Assembly (NCBI RefSeq): GCF_003287955.1
Contig: NZ_QMKP01000003.1
Location: 186,001-250,000, forward strand
DNA from: Arthrobacter sp. AQ5-06
Lineage (GTDB): Bacteria > Actinomycetota > Actinomycetes > Actinomycetales > Micrococcaceae
DNA length: 64,000 bases
Direction of reading: 5' to 3'
Shown: positions 30,976 through 39,437 of the stretch, piece by piece
Position numbering within the stretch: the stretch's first letter is position 1
Layout of the letters: the number at the start of each line of letters is the position of its first letter
Notes under the pieces: generated by a model
The model's database searches: none
What the model saw: the letters and a program-made list of their open reading frames with translations, nothing else
Told to the model about the DNA's origin: nothing
Translations under genes and position numbers: made by a program

Positions 30976-30994
30976 CTACTATTCGAGGAGAATT

Positions 30995-31729
30995 ATGCAG
31001 TCCAATGAAACTATCTTCGCGGGGCCGGACCCGCAGACTGGCATAGGCGTGGTGTGTCCGTTCGACATGGCACTGGACCGCGAGCTGTGGCGGTGGATGC
31101 CGGCGGACGTCTCGCTGTTCTTCACCCGGACGCCGTTCTTCGATGAGCCCGTCAGCCTGGACATGGCTGAGGACGTGAGCGACGACGCCGACATCCTCAC
31201 TGCGGCGAAGAACCTGAGCGCCGTGCGCCCGGCAGTCATGGCCTACGCCTGCACGTCCGGCAGCTTCGTCAACGGGGTGTCCGGAGCCCGCCATATTTCG
31301 AAGGTGATGGCGGCCGCCGCCGATGCGCACAGTGTCAGCACGTCCGAGGCGCTGCTGGAGGCGCTGGAGCATCTGGGCGTTTCCAAGGTAGTGGTCATTA
31401 CCCCCTACGTGGAGGACCTGACCGTACGGCTGGGGGACTTCCTGGAGGAGGCAGGTCACTCGGTGGCAGCGCAGGCCGGGCTGGGGCTGGACGGGGGCAT
31501 CTGGGAGGTTTCCTATCAGGCTACCTGCGACCTGATCCGCGGCGCGGACGTTCCCGAGGCGGACGTGATCTTCATCAGCTGCACCAACCTGCCCACGTAC
31601 GACATCATCGCGCCGCTGGAGCGGGAACTGGGCAAGCCGGTATTGTCGGCCAACCAGGTGACCGCTTGGGCATCGCTGCGCCGGTTGGGCAAGGCGGCGG
31701 TAGGTCCCGGGCAGCGCCTGCTGGCATAG
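30995..31729 (+). CDS. maleate cis-trans isomerase / EutA-like protein, two-cysteine form
   Basis: Asp/Glu racemase superfamily, 244 aa. It has both cysteines expected of maleate isomerases: Cys86 in MAYACTSGSF and Cys196 in FISCTNLPTYD. Related proteins include EutA of ectoine utilisation clusters and arylmalonate decarboxylases. The start at 30995 has GAGGAG directly upstream; the frame is open further up but without similarity. The substrate is unknown. A close paralogue is encoded 0.1 kb downstream on the other strand. Confidence 0.8.
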   Translation: MQSNETIFAGPDPQTGIGVVCPFDMALDRELWRWMPADVSLFFTRTPFFDEPVSLDMAEDVSDDADILTAAKNLSAVRPAVMAYACTSGSFVNGVSGARHISKVMAAAADAHSVSTSEALLEALEHLGVSKVVVITPYVEDLTVRLGDFLEEAGHSVAAQAGLGLDGGIWEVSYQATCDLIRGADVPEADVIFISCTNLPTYDIIAPLERELGKPVLSANQVTAWASLRRLGKAAVGPGQRLLA

Positions 31730-31770
31730 CCGGGAAGGCCCGGCGCAACCGCCAATCGGCCGACATAAAA

Positions 31771-31813
31771 ATCCCGGCTGCGGGCTGCCCTGGTGACAGC
31801 CCGCAGCCGGGAT
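31771..31813. terminator. bidirectional terminator between the two EutA-like genes
   Basis: Perfect 17-bp arms at 31771-31787 and 31797-31813 enclose a 9-nt loop. It has AAAA before and TTCTTC after, placed exactly between two convergent stops. Confidence 0.8.
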
Positions 31814-31845
31814 TCTTCGGATTGGGTCTAGGCTCCAACGGCGAC

Positions 31846-32568
31846 TTAGGCCGTCTCCTTGAACAGCGTTCCCAGTGCGTCGCAAGGGCGCAGTGCGCCG
31901 GCGAGCCGCAGGCCCTGCCAGACGGTTACCTGGTTTGCCGTGAGCACGGGCTTGCCGAGCTCTGCTTCAAGCTCGTTGATCCAGCGGGCGCTGTGCAGGG
32001 CGGTGTCCGGGATCAGGATTGCCTGCGCTTCGTCACTGTCGTTGCTCCGGGCGAGGGCAAGGACGCCTTCGCGGTCAAGCTCGCCGGCGAGGGCGGCGGT
32101 GGGGATGTCGTGGCTGACCAGCTGCGTGACGTCGATGCCGCCACGGCTCAGCAGCGACACGAAGTGCCGGGAAACGTCCTCCGGATAGGTGGCGGCCACT
32201 GCCACCCTGGTCAGGCCCAGCGCCCGGCAGGCGGCAACGAAGGCCAGAGACGTGGAGGAGACGGGCACCTCCAGGGCTTCCTGGACCTCGCGGGCCTGCT
32301 GGTGTGCTCCCTCCCAGCCGAAAACGAAGCTGCCTGACGTGCAGGCCCACATGACGGCGTCGGGCAGGGCAGCGCGCAGCGCGTCCGCGCCCTCGAGGAG
32401 CCGCTCGCTCTTGCCGAGGTCCAGCAGCGCCTGGACCTCATGCGCGTCGACGCCTACGGACGTGTGGACCAGGGGAAGGTGGACCCCCTCGCCCAGAAGC
32501 TCCTCCATGAAGGGGTAGTCGTCCTCGGCTCCGAACCCCGGGTACAGCATGCCAATGGTGACGGCCAT
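31846..32568 (-). CDS. maleate isomerase / EutA-like paralogue lacking the second cysteine
   Basis: A 240-aa relative of the preceding protein, sharing CTSGSFVFGWEG (Cys76) and ELGKPVLTANQVTVWQGL. Where the first protein has CTNL, this one has DTAL, so the second catalytic Cys is replaced by Asp188. It therefore cannot use the two-cysteine mechanism of maleate isomerase and may be a decarboxylase, a racemase-like enzyme or a partner subunit. AAAGGAGAACTT precedes the ATG read from 32568. It is divergent from the amidase gene. Confidence 0.75.
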   Translation of the reverse strand: MAVTIGMLYPGFGAEDDYPFMEELLGEGVHLPLVHTSVGVDAHEVQALLDLGKSERLLEGADALRAALPDAVMWACTSGSFVFGWEGAHQQAREVQEALEVPVSSTSLAFVAACRALGLTRVAVAATYPEDVSRHFVSLLSRGGIDVTQLVSHDIPTAALAGELDREGVLALARSNDSDEAQAILIPDTALHSARWINELEAELGKPVLTANQVTVWQGLRLAGALRPCDALGTLFKETA

Positions 32569-32608
32569 AAGTTCTCCTTTGAAGAGACCGCGGGAGCCAC
32601 TCCCGCGG

Positions 32609-32620
32609 ATTGTGCACAAT
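32609..32620. promoter_or_regulatory. GntR-type operator (first of two before the amidase)
   Basis: ATTGTGCACAAT, a fully symmetric version of the cluster motif (GATTGTGCACAATC when extended). It lies 41 bp upstream of the minus-strand EutA-like paralogue. Confidence 0.7.
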
Positions 32621-32657
32621 CGTATGATTTCAGCGCTGTAAAAGATAGGAAAGTAGG

Positions 32658-32669
32658 ATTGTTGACAAT
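32658..32669. promoter_or_regulatory. GntR-type operator overlapping a promoter for the amidase
   Basis: ATTGTTGACAAT. Its internal TTGACA (32662-32667) followed after 16 bp by CATAAT (32684-32689) makes a good sigma-70-type promoter, so a bound regulator would cover the -35. Confidence 0.75.
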
Positions 32670-32762
32670 AGTGACATACGCAACATAATCTGGCGGAAGT
32701 GTTACCGGCGTCACAGCCCGTAGCGGTCATCGCAGGTCGTACCGGACAAGGAGCTTCACAGC

Positions 32763-34193
32763 GTGATTGATTCACTGGAATGGGCCACTGCCAGGCAGTT
32801 GGTTTCCGCATACGGTTCCGGGGAGGTCTCCCCGGTGGAGGCCACACAGGCGGCCCTGGATGCCATTGAACGGCATGACGGGGGCATCAACGCCTTCTGC
32901 CTGGTGGAAGCGGAATCAGCCCGTGCGGCCGCGCGTGAATCGGAAGAGCGCTGGCGCCGGAACGAACCGCTGGGCCTGGCCGACGGCGTGCCAACCTCCA
33001 TTAAGGACCTCATGCTGACCAAGGGCTGGCCCACGATGCGTGGCTCGCGCCTGACGTCCCCCGACGGCGACTGGAGCGAAGACGCTCCCGCCGTGGCCAG
33101 GCTGCGCGAGAATGGCGCCGTCCTGATCGGCAAAGTCACCAGCCCCGAGTTCGGCTGGAAGGGCGTGACGGACAGTCCGCGCTGCGGGATCACCCGGAAT
33201 CCGTGGGACGTTTCGCGCACCTCGGGCGGTTCCAGCGGCGGCAGCGCCGCCGCCGTTGCGCAGGGCATGGGGCCGTGGTCCGTGGGGACCGACGGCGGCG
33301 GTTCCATCCGCATCCCCGCCGGCTTCACCGGCGTCGTAGGTTTCAAGCCCACGTACGGGACAGTCCCGCTGTACCCGGCCAGCCCCTTCGGGACGCTCGC
33401 CCATGCCGGCCCCATCACGCGCACGGTGGAGGATGCGGCGCTGATGCTGGACATCCTCTCCCTCCCGGACGCACGCGACTGGTCCGCCGGTCCCGCGCCC
33501 ACGCACTCCTTCCTGTCCACCATCAATGAAGGGGTCCGCGGCCGGAAAATCGCCTTCAGCCCCGACCTTGGGTACGGCCGCAACCATCCCGACGTCGACA
33601 AGGCCGTCCGCGATGCAGTCCAGGTTCTGCGGGACCTGGGGGCAGTGGTGGAGGAAATCGACCTCGGCTGGCAGGATCCGGTGGATGCCTACCACGTGCT
33701 GTGGTTCAGCGGCGCGGCCAAGGTGGTGGAAGGATACGGTCCCGGCGCCGTGGAACAGATCGATCCGCTGCTGGCGGCGGCGCTGGAACGGCACTCCGGC
33801 TTCAGCGCCGGGGACTTCCTGGACGCCACCGCGGTCCGCATGAAACTGGGCCGGGAGATGGGGCTGCTCCACGAGCGCTTCGACCTCCTGGTGACTCCCA
33901 CGCTGCCCATTCCGGCCTTCGAAGCCGGCCGCGATGTCCCGGCCGGTTCATCCTCCCAGGACTGGACCTCCTGGACCCCCTACACGTACCCCTTCAACCT
34001 GACCCAGCAGCCGGGCATTAGTGTCCCGTGCGGCTTCACGGCCGAGGGCCTGCCGGTCGGGCTGCAGATCGTGGGTCCCCGGCACGGCGACGCGGGAGTG
34101 CTCTCGGCCGCCGCCGCCTACGAGGAGGCCGCCGGTTGGCACCGTTCCCGTCCGAACGCCGCCGCAGAATTTTCCATCCCAACCAGGAAGTAA
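32763..34193 (+). CDS. amidase (amidase signature family)
   Basis: Hydrolyses a C-N amide bond by the Ser-cisSer-Lys triad. Lys81 is in PTSIKDLM, the cis-Ser in SGGSSGGSAAA (about 157-161), and the nucleophile Ser181 in GTDGGGSIRIPAG. It is 476 aa. The start is GTG at 32763 with AGGAGC upstream. Substrate cannot be read from the sequence. It is 8 bp ahead of a DUF3830 gene, and the two are probably co-transcribed. Confidence 0.9.
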   Translation: MIDSLEWATARQLVSAYGSGEVSPVEATQAALDAIERHDGGINAFCLVEAESARAAARESEERWRRNEPLGLADGVPTSIKDLMLTKGWPTMRGSRLTSPDGDWSEDAPAVARLRENGAVLIGKVTSPEFGWKGVTDSPRCGITRNPWDVSRTSGGSSGGSAAAVAQGMGPWSVGTDGGGSIRIPAGFTGVVGFKPTYGTVPLYPASPFGTLAHAGPITRTVEDAALMLDILSLPDARDWSAGPAPTHSFLSTINEGVRGRKIAFSPDLGYGRNHPDVDKAVRDAVQVLRDLGAVVEEIDLGWQDPVDAYHVLWFSGAAKVVEGYGPGAVEQIDPLLAAALERHSGFSAGDFLDATAVRMKLGREMGLLHERFDLLVTPTLPIPAFEAGRDVPAGSSSQDWTSWTPYTYPFNLTQQPGISVPCGFTAEGLPVGLQIVGPRHGDAGVLSAAAAYEEAAGWHRSRPNAAAEFSIPTRK

Positions 34194-34201
34194 GGCAGAA
34201 A

Positions 34202-34711
34202 ATGGCCAGATACATCAACATCACCCTTGAAAAGCGCGGAGTCACCTGCAAGGCGCTCCTCCTTGAGGATGCCGCTCCCCGCACAGCCAACGCCGTCTGG
34301 GATGCGCTGCCGCTCAGCGGGCAGGTGTTCCACGGAAAGTACGCCCGCAACGAGATTTACAACCTGGTGCCGGCGTTCGCCCCGGCGGAGCCCGGCGCGG
34401 AAAACACCACAGTGACCCCCATCCCGGGAGACGTCTGCTACTTCACGTTTACGTCCAACGACCTCAAGACGCCGTCGCACGGCTACGAGGCGGACTCCAC
34501 GGATACGCAGGAGACCATCGTGGACCTGGCCGTGTTCTACGGCCGCAACAACCTCCTGCTGAACGGAGATACAGGCTGGGTGCCCGGCAACGTCTTTGCC
34601 ACCATCGTGGAAGGCCTGGATGAAATGGCGGCCGCCTGCCAGGACATCTGGATGGGCGGCGCCCGGGACGAGACCCTGACATATTCACGGGCCGTCGACA
34701 CCACACCCTGA
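34202..34711 (+). CDS. DUF3830 family protein (cyclophilin-like fold)
   Basis: A 169-aa protein opening ARYINITLEKRGVTCKALLLED and containing VWDALPLSGQVFHGKYARNEIY and GDVCYFTF, typical of DUF3830. The family often sits beside amidases, hydantoinases and M20/M24 hydrolases, and no activity is established. It may bind or cyclise a small molecule. A terminator follows at 34720, so the amidase-DUF3830 pair forms one unit. Confidence 0.85.
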   Translation: MARYINITLEKRGVTCKALLLEDAAPRTANAVWDALPLSGQVFHGKYARNEIYNLVPAFAPAEPGAENTTVTPIPGDVCYFTFTSNDLKTPSHGYEADSTDTQETIVDLAVFYGRNNLLLNGDTGWVPGNVFATIVEGLDEMAAACQDIWMGGARDETLTYSRAVDTTP

Positions 34712-34719
34712 TCAACTGC

Positions 34720-34756
34720 GTCGGGGCCGCCACGCGGGCGGCCCCGACATCTTTTT
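34720..34756 (+). terminator. Rho-independent terminator after the DUF3830 gene
   Basis: GTCGGGGCCGCC (34720-34731) and GGCGGCCCCGAC (34737-34748) form a 12-bp stem with a 5-nt loop, followed by ATCTTTTT. Confidence 0.85.
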
Positions 34757-34792
34757 ACACAAAAGACGGAGGGTCAGGCTACTGCCGGTAGG

Positions 34793-34804
34793 ATTGTAGA
34801 CAGT
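34793..34804. promoter_or_regulatory. degenerate GntR-type operator before gntR
   Basis: ATTGTAGACAGT differs from the consensus at one arm position and keeps the flanking TAGG seen at other sites. It lies 94 bp before the regulator gene, suggesting weak autoregulation. Confidence 0.5.
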
Positions 34805-34898
34805 TCATTCCCGACCCGCCCGGCCGGACATGACCGAAAACGGGTCCGCTGCGTACCACGAGGGTCGCAGCTGGACCACTGATGGATAGTGAGTACCG

Positions 34899-35573
34899 AT
34901 GCAAAGATTTGAGCCCCTGGTGCGCGAGTCCACGCCAGCAATCATTGCCGGTAAATTGCGCACGGCGATCGGCCTGGGCCAGATTCCCCCTGGTTTCCAG
35001 CTGGGCGAAGCGGAACTGGCCAAGGAACTGGGCGTCAGCCGCGGACCTCTCCGTGAAGCCATGCAGAGGCTGACGCAGGAAGGCCTGCTGATCAGCATCC
35101 GCAACCGCGGCCTGTTCGTGATCACCATGACCGATGAAGAGGTGCGCGACATGTACGTGGCTCGGACCGCCGTCGAACGTGCGGCCTCCGAGCTGATCCT
35201 GCAGAAAGGCGGCAAGGCCGTTGCCGCGCAGCTGATGCAGACGGTGAAGGCCATGAAGAAGGCTGCGGATAAGGCCGATATGGACTCCATGTCCCAGGCT
35301 GACATGGAGTACCACGCCACGCTGGTGGCTGCGGCCGAAAGCACCCGGCTGACCCGCATACACAACACGCTGCTGACGGAAACCCGCATGTGCCTGACCG
35401 CATTGGAGCGGAAGTACCCGGATCCGCACGCCCGGGTTGCCGAACACCAGGCCATCGCCGAGGCGCTGGCGGATGGCGATCAGGAACGGGTGGGCAAGCT
35501 CCTGATCAGCCACATGGAAGACGCGCTGGACCGCCTGACCGGCAACGGCGACGCGGACGTGGCGACGGCCTGA
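34899..35573 (+). CDS. GntR/FCD family transcriptional regulator of the cluster
   Basis: 224 aa. The N-terminal winged helix has ELAKELGVSRGPLREAMQRL and a GLFVITM wing. The C-terminal FCD ligand domain has MYVARTAVERAAS and metal-site-like histidines (DMEYHATLV, EHQAIAEAL, SHMEDAL). FadR-type regulators bind TNGTNNACNA sites, which matches the ATTGTNNACAAT palindromes across this cluster, so it is the likely local regulator. The effector is probably a pathway intermediate (inference). Confidence 0.88.
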   Translation: MQRFEPLVRESTPAIIAGKLRTAIGLGQIPPGFQLGEAELAKELGVSRGPLREAMQRLTQEGLLISIRNRGLFVITMTDEEVRDMYVARTAVERAASELILQKGGKAVAAQLMQTVKAMKKAADKADMDSMSQADMEYHATLVAAAESTRLTRIHNTLLTETRMCLTALERKYPDPHARVAEHQAIAEALADGDQERVGKLLISHMEDALDRLTGNGDADVATA

Positions 35574-35616
35574 CCCGGCTCAACCAGACCGCATTCACAA
35601 AGAAATTAACAAAGGA

Positions 35617-35651
35617 GAGGGGCTGGCTGCACAGTGTGCAGCCAGCCCCTC
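35617..35651. terminator. 17-bp inverted repeat between gntR and the M20 gene
   Basis: The arms 35617-35633 and 35635-35651 are perfect complements around a single base, so a loop of 3-5 nt forms in practice. It lies between two convergent stops and likely terminates both. Confidence 0.75.
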
Positions 35652-35675
35652 GGCAGTTAAAGCGCGGTCAGCAGG

Positions 35676-36914
35676 TCAGCCGGCGCCGTGCCGCAGGCAC
35701 AGCAGCGCGTAAGCGCGGGCAGCAGCCAGCACCTCGGCGATGCTGACGGATTCGTTGACCTGGTGGGCCTGGTCGTTGAGTCCGCCCGGCCCCATCACGA
35801 TCGCCAGCATGCCCAGGTCGCGGACTACGAAGCCGCCGTCGCAGGCTGCAGTCCAGCCGCGGATGGCACTCGCAACTCCGGCATCCGCCAGGGCAGCAAC
35901 GGACTTGGCGACCAAGGGGTGGCCTTCCGGCGTCCGGAAGCCGGGCATCTCCATGGTGACTTCGGCCGAGACTGAGATGCCGTCCGTGTCGATGCCTGCC
36001 TCGCGGACCTGCGCCAGGAGGCGGTCCAGGATCAGCTGTGCGTCATCGTCGGGCATGAGCCGGCGGTCCAGCGAAACGGTGCATTCCGCCGCCACCATCG
36101 AGGTTCCGGTACCGCCCCGGATGAGGCCGATGTTCCAGGTGCCGGCGCCCAGGAGCGGGTCCTGTTCGGTCTGCAGAAGGGCGTGGTCGTTGCGGACCAG
36201 TTCCAGGATTTTGGCAGCGGCGTCAATGGCGTTGCGGCCATCGGCGGGCCGGCCGGAGTGGGCCGACTTGCCGGTGACCTTCAACTCGATGTAGCTGTCT
36301 CCCCGGCAACCGATCACGGTTTCCAGATCGGTGGGTTCGGCCACGACGCACGCCGAGTAGTTGAAGGACTCATCCGCTGTGGCGGAGGCCGTGTAGGCCC
36401 GGATACCGATGCCCAGGTCCTCCTCGTCCACGGTGCATGCCAGTGCCGCATTGAACGGCAGGTCTGCGCCGGCATCCTTGAGCGCCTGGAGGGCAACGAG
36501 GACGGCGGCCAGGCCACCCTTCATGTCAGTGGAGCCACGGCCGAAAAGCCTGCCTTCGCGCACGTAGGGTTCAAACGGGGGCCGCGCCCAGCCGGTTCCG
36601 GCGGGGACCACATCCGAGTGGCCCAGGAACAGCATGCCGGGCTGGCCGCCGCCCGGCAGGACGGCCGTGAAGTTCGGCCGTCCCTCAGCCACCGTCTCGG
36701 TGAAGACGTCCAGGCCGGCGGACCGGCTGAACTCTGCCATGACTTGCACGGTGGCTTCCTCGGTCCCACCGGGGTTCTCGCCGCCGGCGGCCACCAGGGC
36801 GGTGGTGAGTGCCACCAGGTCAGCCTCGCTGATCAGGCCCAGGACCCTTTCCTCGAGGAGCTGCTGCTCCGCGCCCTGCCTGTCGCCCGTCTGCTGCTGG
36901 AGGGCAGAGTTCAC
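35676..36914 (-). CDS. M20 family metallopeptidase / deacylase
   Basis: A 412-aa ArgE/DapE-type amidohydrolase. Metal and catalytic motifs are LFLGHSDVVPAG, GRGSTDMKGGLAAVL and CTVDEEDLGIG, with ECTVSLDRRLMPDDD in the dimerisation domain. In an ectoine-type pathway it could remove the acetyl group from N-acetyl-diaminobutyrate, although the classic DoeB belongs to a different (AstE-like) family. It overlaps the aminotransferase stop (ATGA), being third in a minus-strand operon with the M24 hydrolase and the aminotransferase. Confidence 0.88.
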   Translation of the reverse strand: MNSALQQQTGDRQGAEQQLLEERVLGLISEADLVALTTALVAAGGENPGGTEEATVQVMAEFSRSAGLDVFTETVAEGRPNFTAVLPGGGQPGMLFLGHSDVVPAGTGWARPPFEPYVREGRLFGRGSTDMKGGLAAVLVALQALKDAGADLPFNAALACTVDEEDLGIGIRAYTASATADESFNYSACVVAEPTDLETVIGCRGDSYIELKVTGKSAHSGRPADGRNAIDAAAKILELVRNDHALLQTEQDPLLGAGTWNIGLIRGGTGTSMVAAECTVSLDRRLMPDDDAQLILDRLLAQVREAGIDTDGISVSAEVTMEMPGFRTPEGHPLVAKSVAALADAGVASAIRGWTAACDGGFVVRDLGMLAIVMGPGGLNDQAHQVNESVSIAEVLAAARAYALLCLRHGAG

Positions 36915-38152
36915 GCGTCTGCTCCAGCCTTGAGCGCTGCAAGCTCGCGGTCCATGGCCCTGGCAAGACGGATGATGCCCTCCTCGGCCCGTTCAGGAGT
37001 GGTGGACGCGAAGCAGAGGCGGACGGCGTCGTCGAACTTTCCGCTGGCAGACAGCGCCGGTCCGGGGATGAACGCCACGCCTTCTGCCAGGGCCGTTTCG
37101 AAGAGCTTCCGGGTGGAGATCCGGGCATCCTCACCCTGCAGGGTGAGCCAGAGGAAGAAGCCGCCTTCGGGATCGGTGGTGGTGACGCGGTCGCCGAGGT
37201 GGCGGCGGAGGCTGTCCTGCATCGCGTCCTTGCGGCGCTTGTACTCCGTGCGCAGGCCGGCGAGGTGCTTGTCCAGGCCGCCGCGGCGGATGAACTCGGC
37301 CACGATGTGCTGGTTGGGCACATTGGTGCAGGTGTCCATGGCCTGTTTGGCGTTGATGACCAGCTGGCGCAGTGCAGGATCGGTGTCCACCCAGCCCACG
37401 CGCAGGCCCGGGGCCAGGATCTTGGAGAAGGTCCGGACCGAGAAGAGCAGCGGATCGCCGGGGCTCAGCGCCTGGAAGGAGGGCAGGTCCTCGCCCTGGA
37501 ACCGGAGCAGGCCGTACGGATCGTCGTCGATAATCACGGCGTTCCACTCGTGGGCCAGTTCCAGCAGCCGGTGGCGGCGGGGCAGCGAGAGGGTGACGCC
37601 GGACGGGTTCTGGAAGTTGGGGATGGTGTAGATGGCCTTGGGCGTCCGTCCGGCTGCAGCCACGAGGTCCGGGAGGGCCTCGACGATGAGGCCGTTCTCG
37701 TCCATGGGCGCCTCGAGCAGTTCGGCGCCGTAGCTCAGGGCGGTGGCGCTGCCGTTGGTGTAGGTGGGGCTTTCAACGATCACCAGGTCGCCGGGGTTGA
37801 TGAAGATCTTGCAGGCCAGGTCCAGGCCCTGCATACCGCCAGCGGTGATGGTGACGCGTTCTTCCGTGGTGGGATCCGAGGTTCCGGCCAGGTACTTCAC
37901 CAGCGCCTTCAGGAGCACGGGTTCACCTTCGGTGGCGCCGTAGGTCATGGAGCTGTGGTCGATGACCTTGTCCGCGATGTCACGGAATTCGGCCAGCGGA
38001 ACTGCTTCGTCCGCGGGGGAGCCCATGGCGAAGCGGACAATGTCGTGGGTCTGGGCTGCCAGCAGGGAGGTGCTGGAGTCGATGACGGAGCCTACAAGGC
38101 TGGCTGCGCGGTCTGCCAGGGGCAAAGTGGCCTGGGAGCGGTCTGCGGTCAT
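36911..38152 (-). CDS. PLP-dependent aminotransferase, class I/II (no HTH domain)
   Basis: A 413-aa fold-type I enzyme resembling 2-aminoadipate/LysN and the aminotransferase half of MocR proteins. It has the PLP region AGGMQGLDLACKIF, IYTIPNFQNPSGVTLS, VIIDDDPYGLLRF and the Schiff-base lysine in VRTFSKILAPGLRVGW. There is no N-terminal winged helix, so it is an enzyme and not a MocR regulator. It is the middle gene of the operon with M24 and M20 hydrolases, 3 bp after the former. Confidence 0.87.
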   Translation of the reverse strand: MTADRSQATLPLADRAASLVGSVIDSSTSLLAAQTHDIVRFAMGSPADEAVPLAEFRDIADKVIDHSSMTYGATEGEPVLLKALVKYLAGTSDPTTEERVTITAGGMQGLDLACKIFINPGDLVIVESPTYTNGSATALSYGAELLEAPMDENGLIVEALPDLVAAAGRTPKAIYTIPNFQNPSGVTLSLPRRHRLLELAHEWNAVIIDDDPYGLLRFQGEDLPSFQALSPGDPLLFSVRTFSKILAPGLRVGWVDTDPALRQLVINAKQAMDTCTNVPNQHIVAEFIRRGGLDKHLAGLRTEYKRRKDAMQDSLRRHLGDRVTTTDPEGGFFLWLTLQGEDARISTRKLFETALAEGVAFIPGPALSASGKFDDAVRLCFASTTPERAEEGIIRLARAMDRELAALKAGADA

Positions 38153-38155
38153 GGC

Positions 38156-39337
38156 CTAGCCGCCTTTCTGGATAAGTTCGCGGGGGAAGCTGGTGAAGGT
38201 TTCCACCCCGTCAGCGGTGACGCGGATGGATTCGGAGAGTTCGTAGCCGTAGTTGTCCATCCACATGCCTCCGATGACGTGGAAGGTCATGTTCTCCTCG
38301 AGGATGGATTCTTCCTCGGAGCGGATGGAGATGGTGCGCTCGCCCCAGTCCGGCGGGTAGCCGATACCGATCGAGTAGCCGATGCGGGACGGCTTTTCCA
38401 GGCCGTGTTTGGCCAGCGTCCAGTTCCAGGCGCGGGCCAGCTCACGGACGGGGACGCCGGGCTGCACCTCGGTCAGCACGGCGTTCAGGCCGTCGGCGAC
38501 GGCGTCGGCCAGCTTTGCGAGCCGCTCCGGCTTCTTGCCGAGGGTCAGAGTGCGAGCGAGCGGGGTGTGGTACCGGTGATGGGCGCCGGCGAGCTCGATC
38601 ACTACGGCCTGGCCGGCTTCGAAGCGGTCCTCGCTCCAGGTCAGGTGCGGGGTGTCTGCCGCTTCGCCGGTGGGCAGCATCGGCACGATGGCGGGGTAGT
38701 CCCCGCCGATGCCGTTGGCGCCCTGGATCTGGGCCTTGCTGATGGCTGCTGCGGCATCGCACTGGCGGACGCCGACGTCGATCGTCTCCACTGCGGCTTC
38801 CATGGCCGCCATGCACACCTGCGCGGCGCCGCGCATTAGCTGGATCTCGGCGGGGGACTTGATGGACCGTACCCAGTTGACCAGCTCGAAGCTGTCCACG
38901 AGGGTCCATTCCGGGATTGCGTTCAGCAGCGAACGGTAGGCCTTGGGGGAGAAGAAGTGTGAGTCCATTTCCAGTCCCACGCAGCCCGTGGCCGCCGGTG
39001 CAATGAGGTGGCGCTCGCGCAGGGCGAAAGCCACCCAATCGAAGGGATGGATGTGGGGGCGGTGGACGTACTGCTCCGGGTATCCGACGACGCTTTCCTG
39101 GGGCAGCCAGGTGGTGCGGGTTGCCCCACCGGCGTCCATGGCCCGGCTGAACAGCAGCATGGGCCCGTCAGCAGGAACGAAAACCAGCTGCGGGGTGTAG
39201 AACGACCAGGCGTTGTAGCCGGTCAGGTAGTAGATGTTGGCAGGGTCGGTGACCAGCAGGGCAGACAGCCCTTGCCTGGCCATGCGCAAGCGGACGCCGG
39301 CGAGGCGGGCATCGTATTCCTCTTGGCTGAACAGCAA
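38156..39337 (-). CDS. doeA: M24 family hydrolase, DoeA/EutD-like (ectoine hydrolase candidate)
   Basis: A 393-aa pita-bread-fold protein. It has VTDPANIYYLTGYNAWSFY, VGLEMDSHFFSP, VNWVRSIKSPAEIQLMR, GGDYPAIVPMLPTG, SYSIGIGYPPDWGERT and EENMTFHVIGGMWMD. These match the ectoine hydrolase (DoeA/EutD) layout better than Xaa-Pro dipeptidases, which supports ectoine or a related cyclic amidine as substrate. It leads the minus-strand operon, and an ATTGTTTACAAT operator sits 24 bp upstream. Assignment to ectoine remains an inference. Confidence 0.78.
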   Translation of the reverse strand: MLFSQEEYDARLAGVRLRMARQGLSALLVTDPANIYYLTGYNAWSFYTPQLVFVPADGPMLLFSRAMDAGGATRTTWLPQESVVGYPEQYVHRPHIHPFDWVAFALRERHLIAPAATGCVGLEMDSHFFSPKAYRSLLNAIPEWTLVDSFELVNWVRSIKSPAEIQLMRGAAQVCMAAMEAAVETIDVGVRQCDAAAAISKAQIQGANGIGGDYPAIVPMLPTGEAADTPHLTWSEDRFEAGQAVVIELAGAHHRYHTPLARTLTLGKKPERLAKLADAVADGLNAVLTEVQPGVPVRELARAWNWTLAKHGLEKPSRIGYSIGIGYPPDWGERTISIRSEEESILEENMTFHVIGGMWMDNYGYELSESIRVTADGVETFTSFPRELIQKGG

Positions 39338-39361
39338 AGAGACACCTCCGATGATTAGTAG

Positions 39362-39373
39362 ATTGTTTACAAT
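39362..39373. promoter_or_regulatory. GntR-type operator before the M24 hydrolase operon
   Basis: ATTGTTTACAAT, 24 bp upstream of the minus-strand start, followed by AT-rich sequence unusual for the region. Confidence 0.7.
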
Positions 39374-39437
39374 TTACGCCATGTGGTGCGGCTCACACAA
39401 ACCCGGCCGCAGCGCTGCGGCCGGGTCCGGTGCAGGG

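Noticed and set aside
36911..38152. MocR-type regulator
   Set aside because: The N-terminal winged helix is absent, so it is an aminotransferase only.
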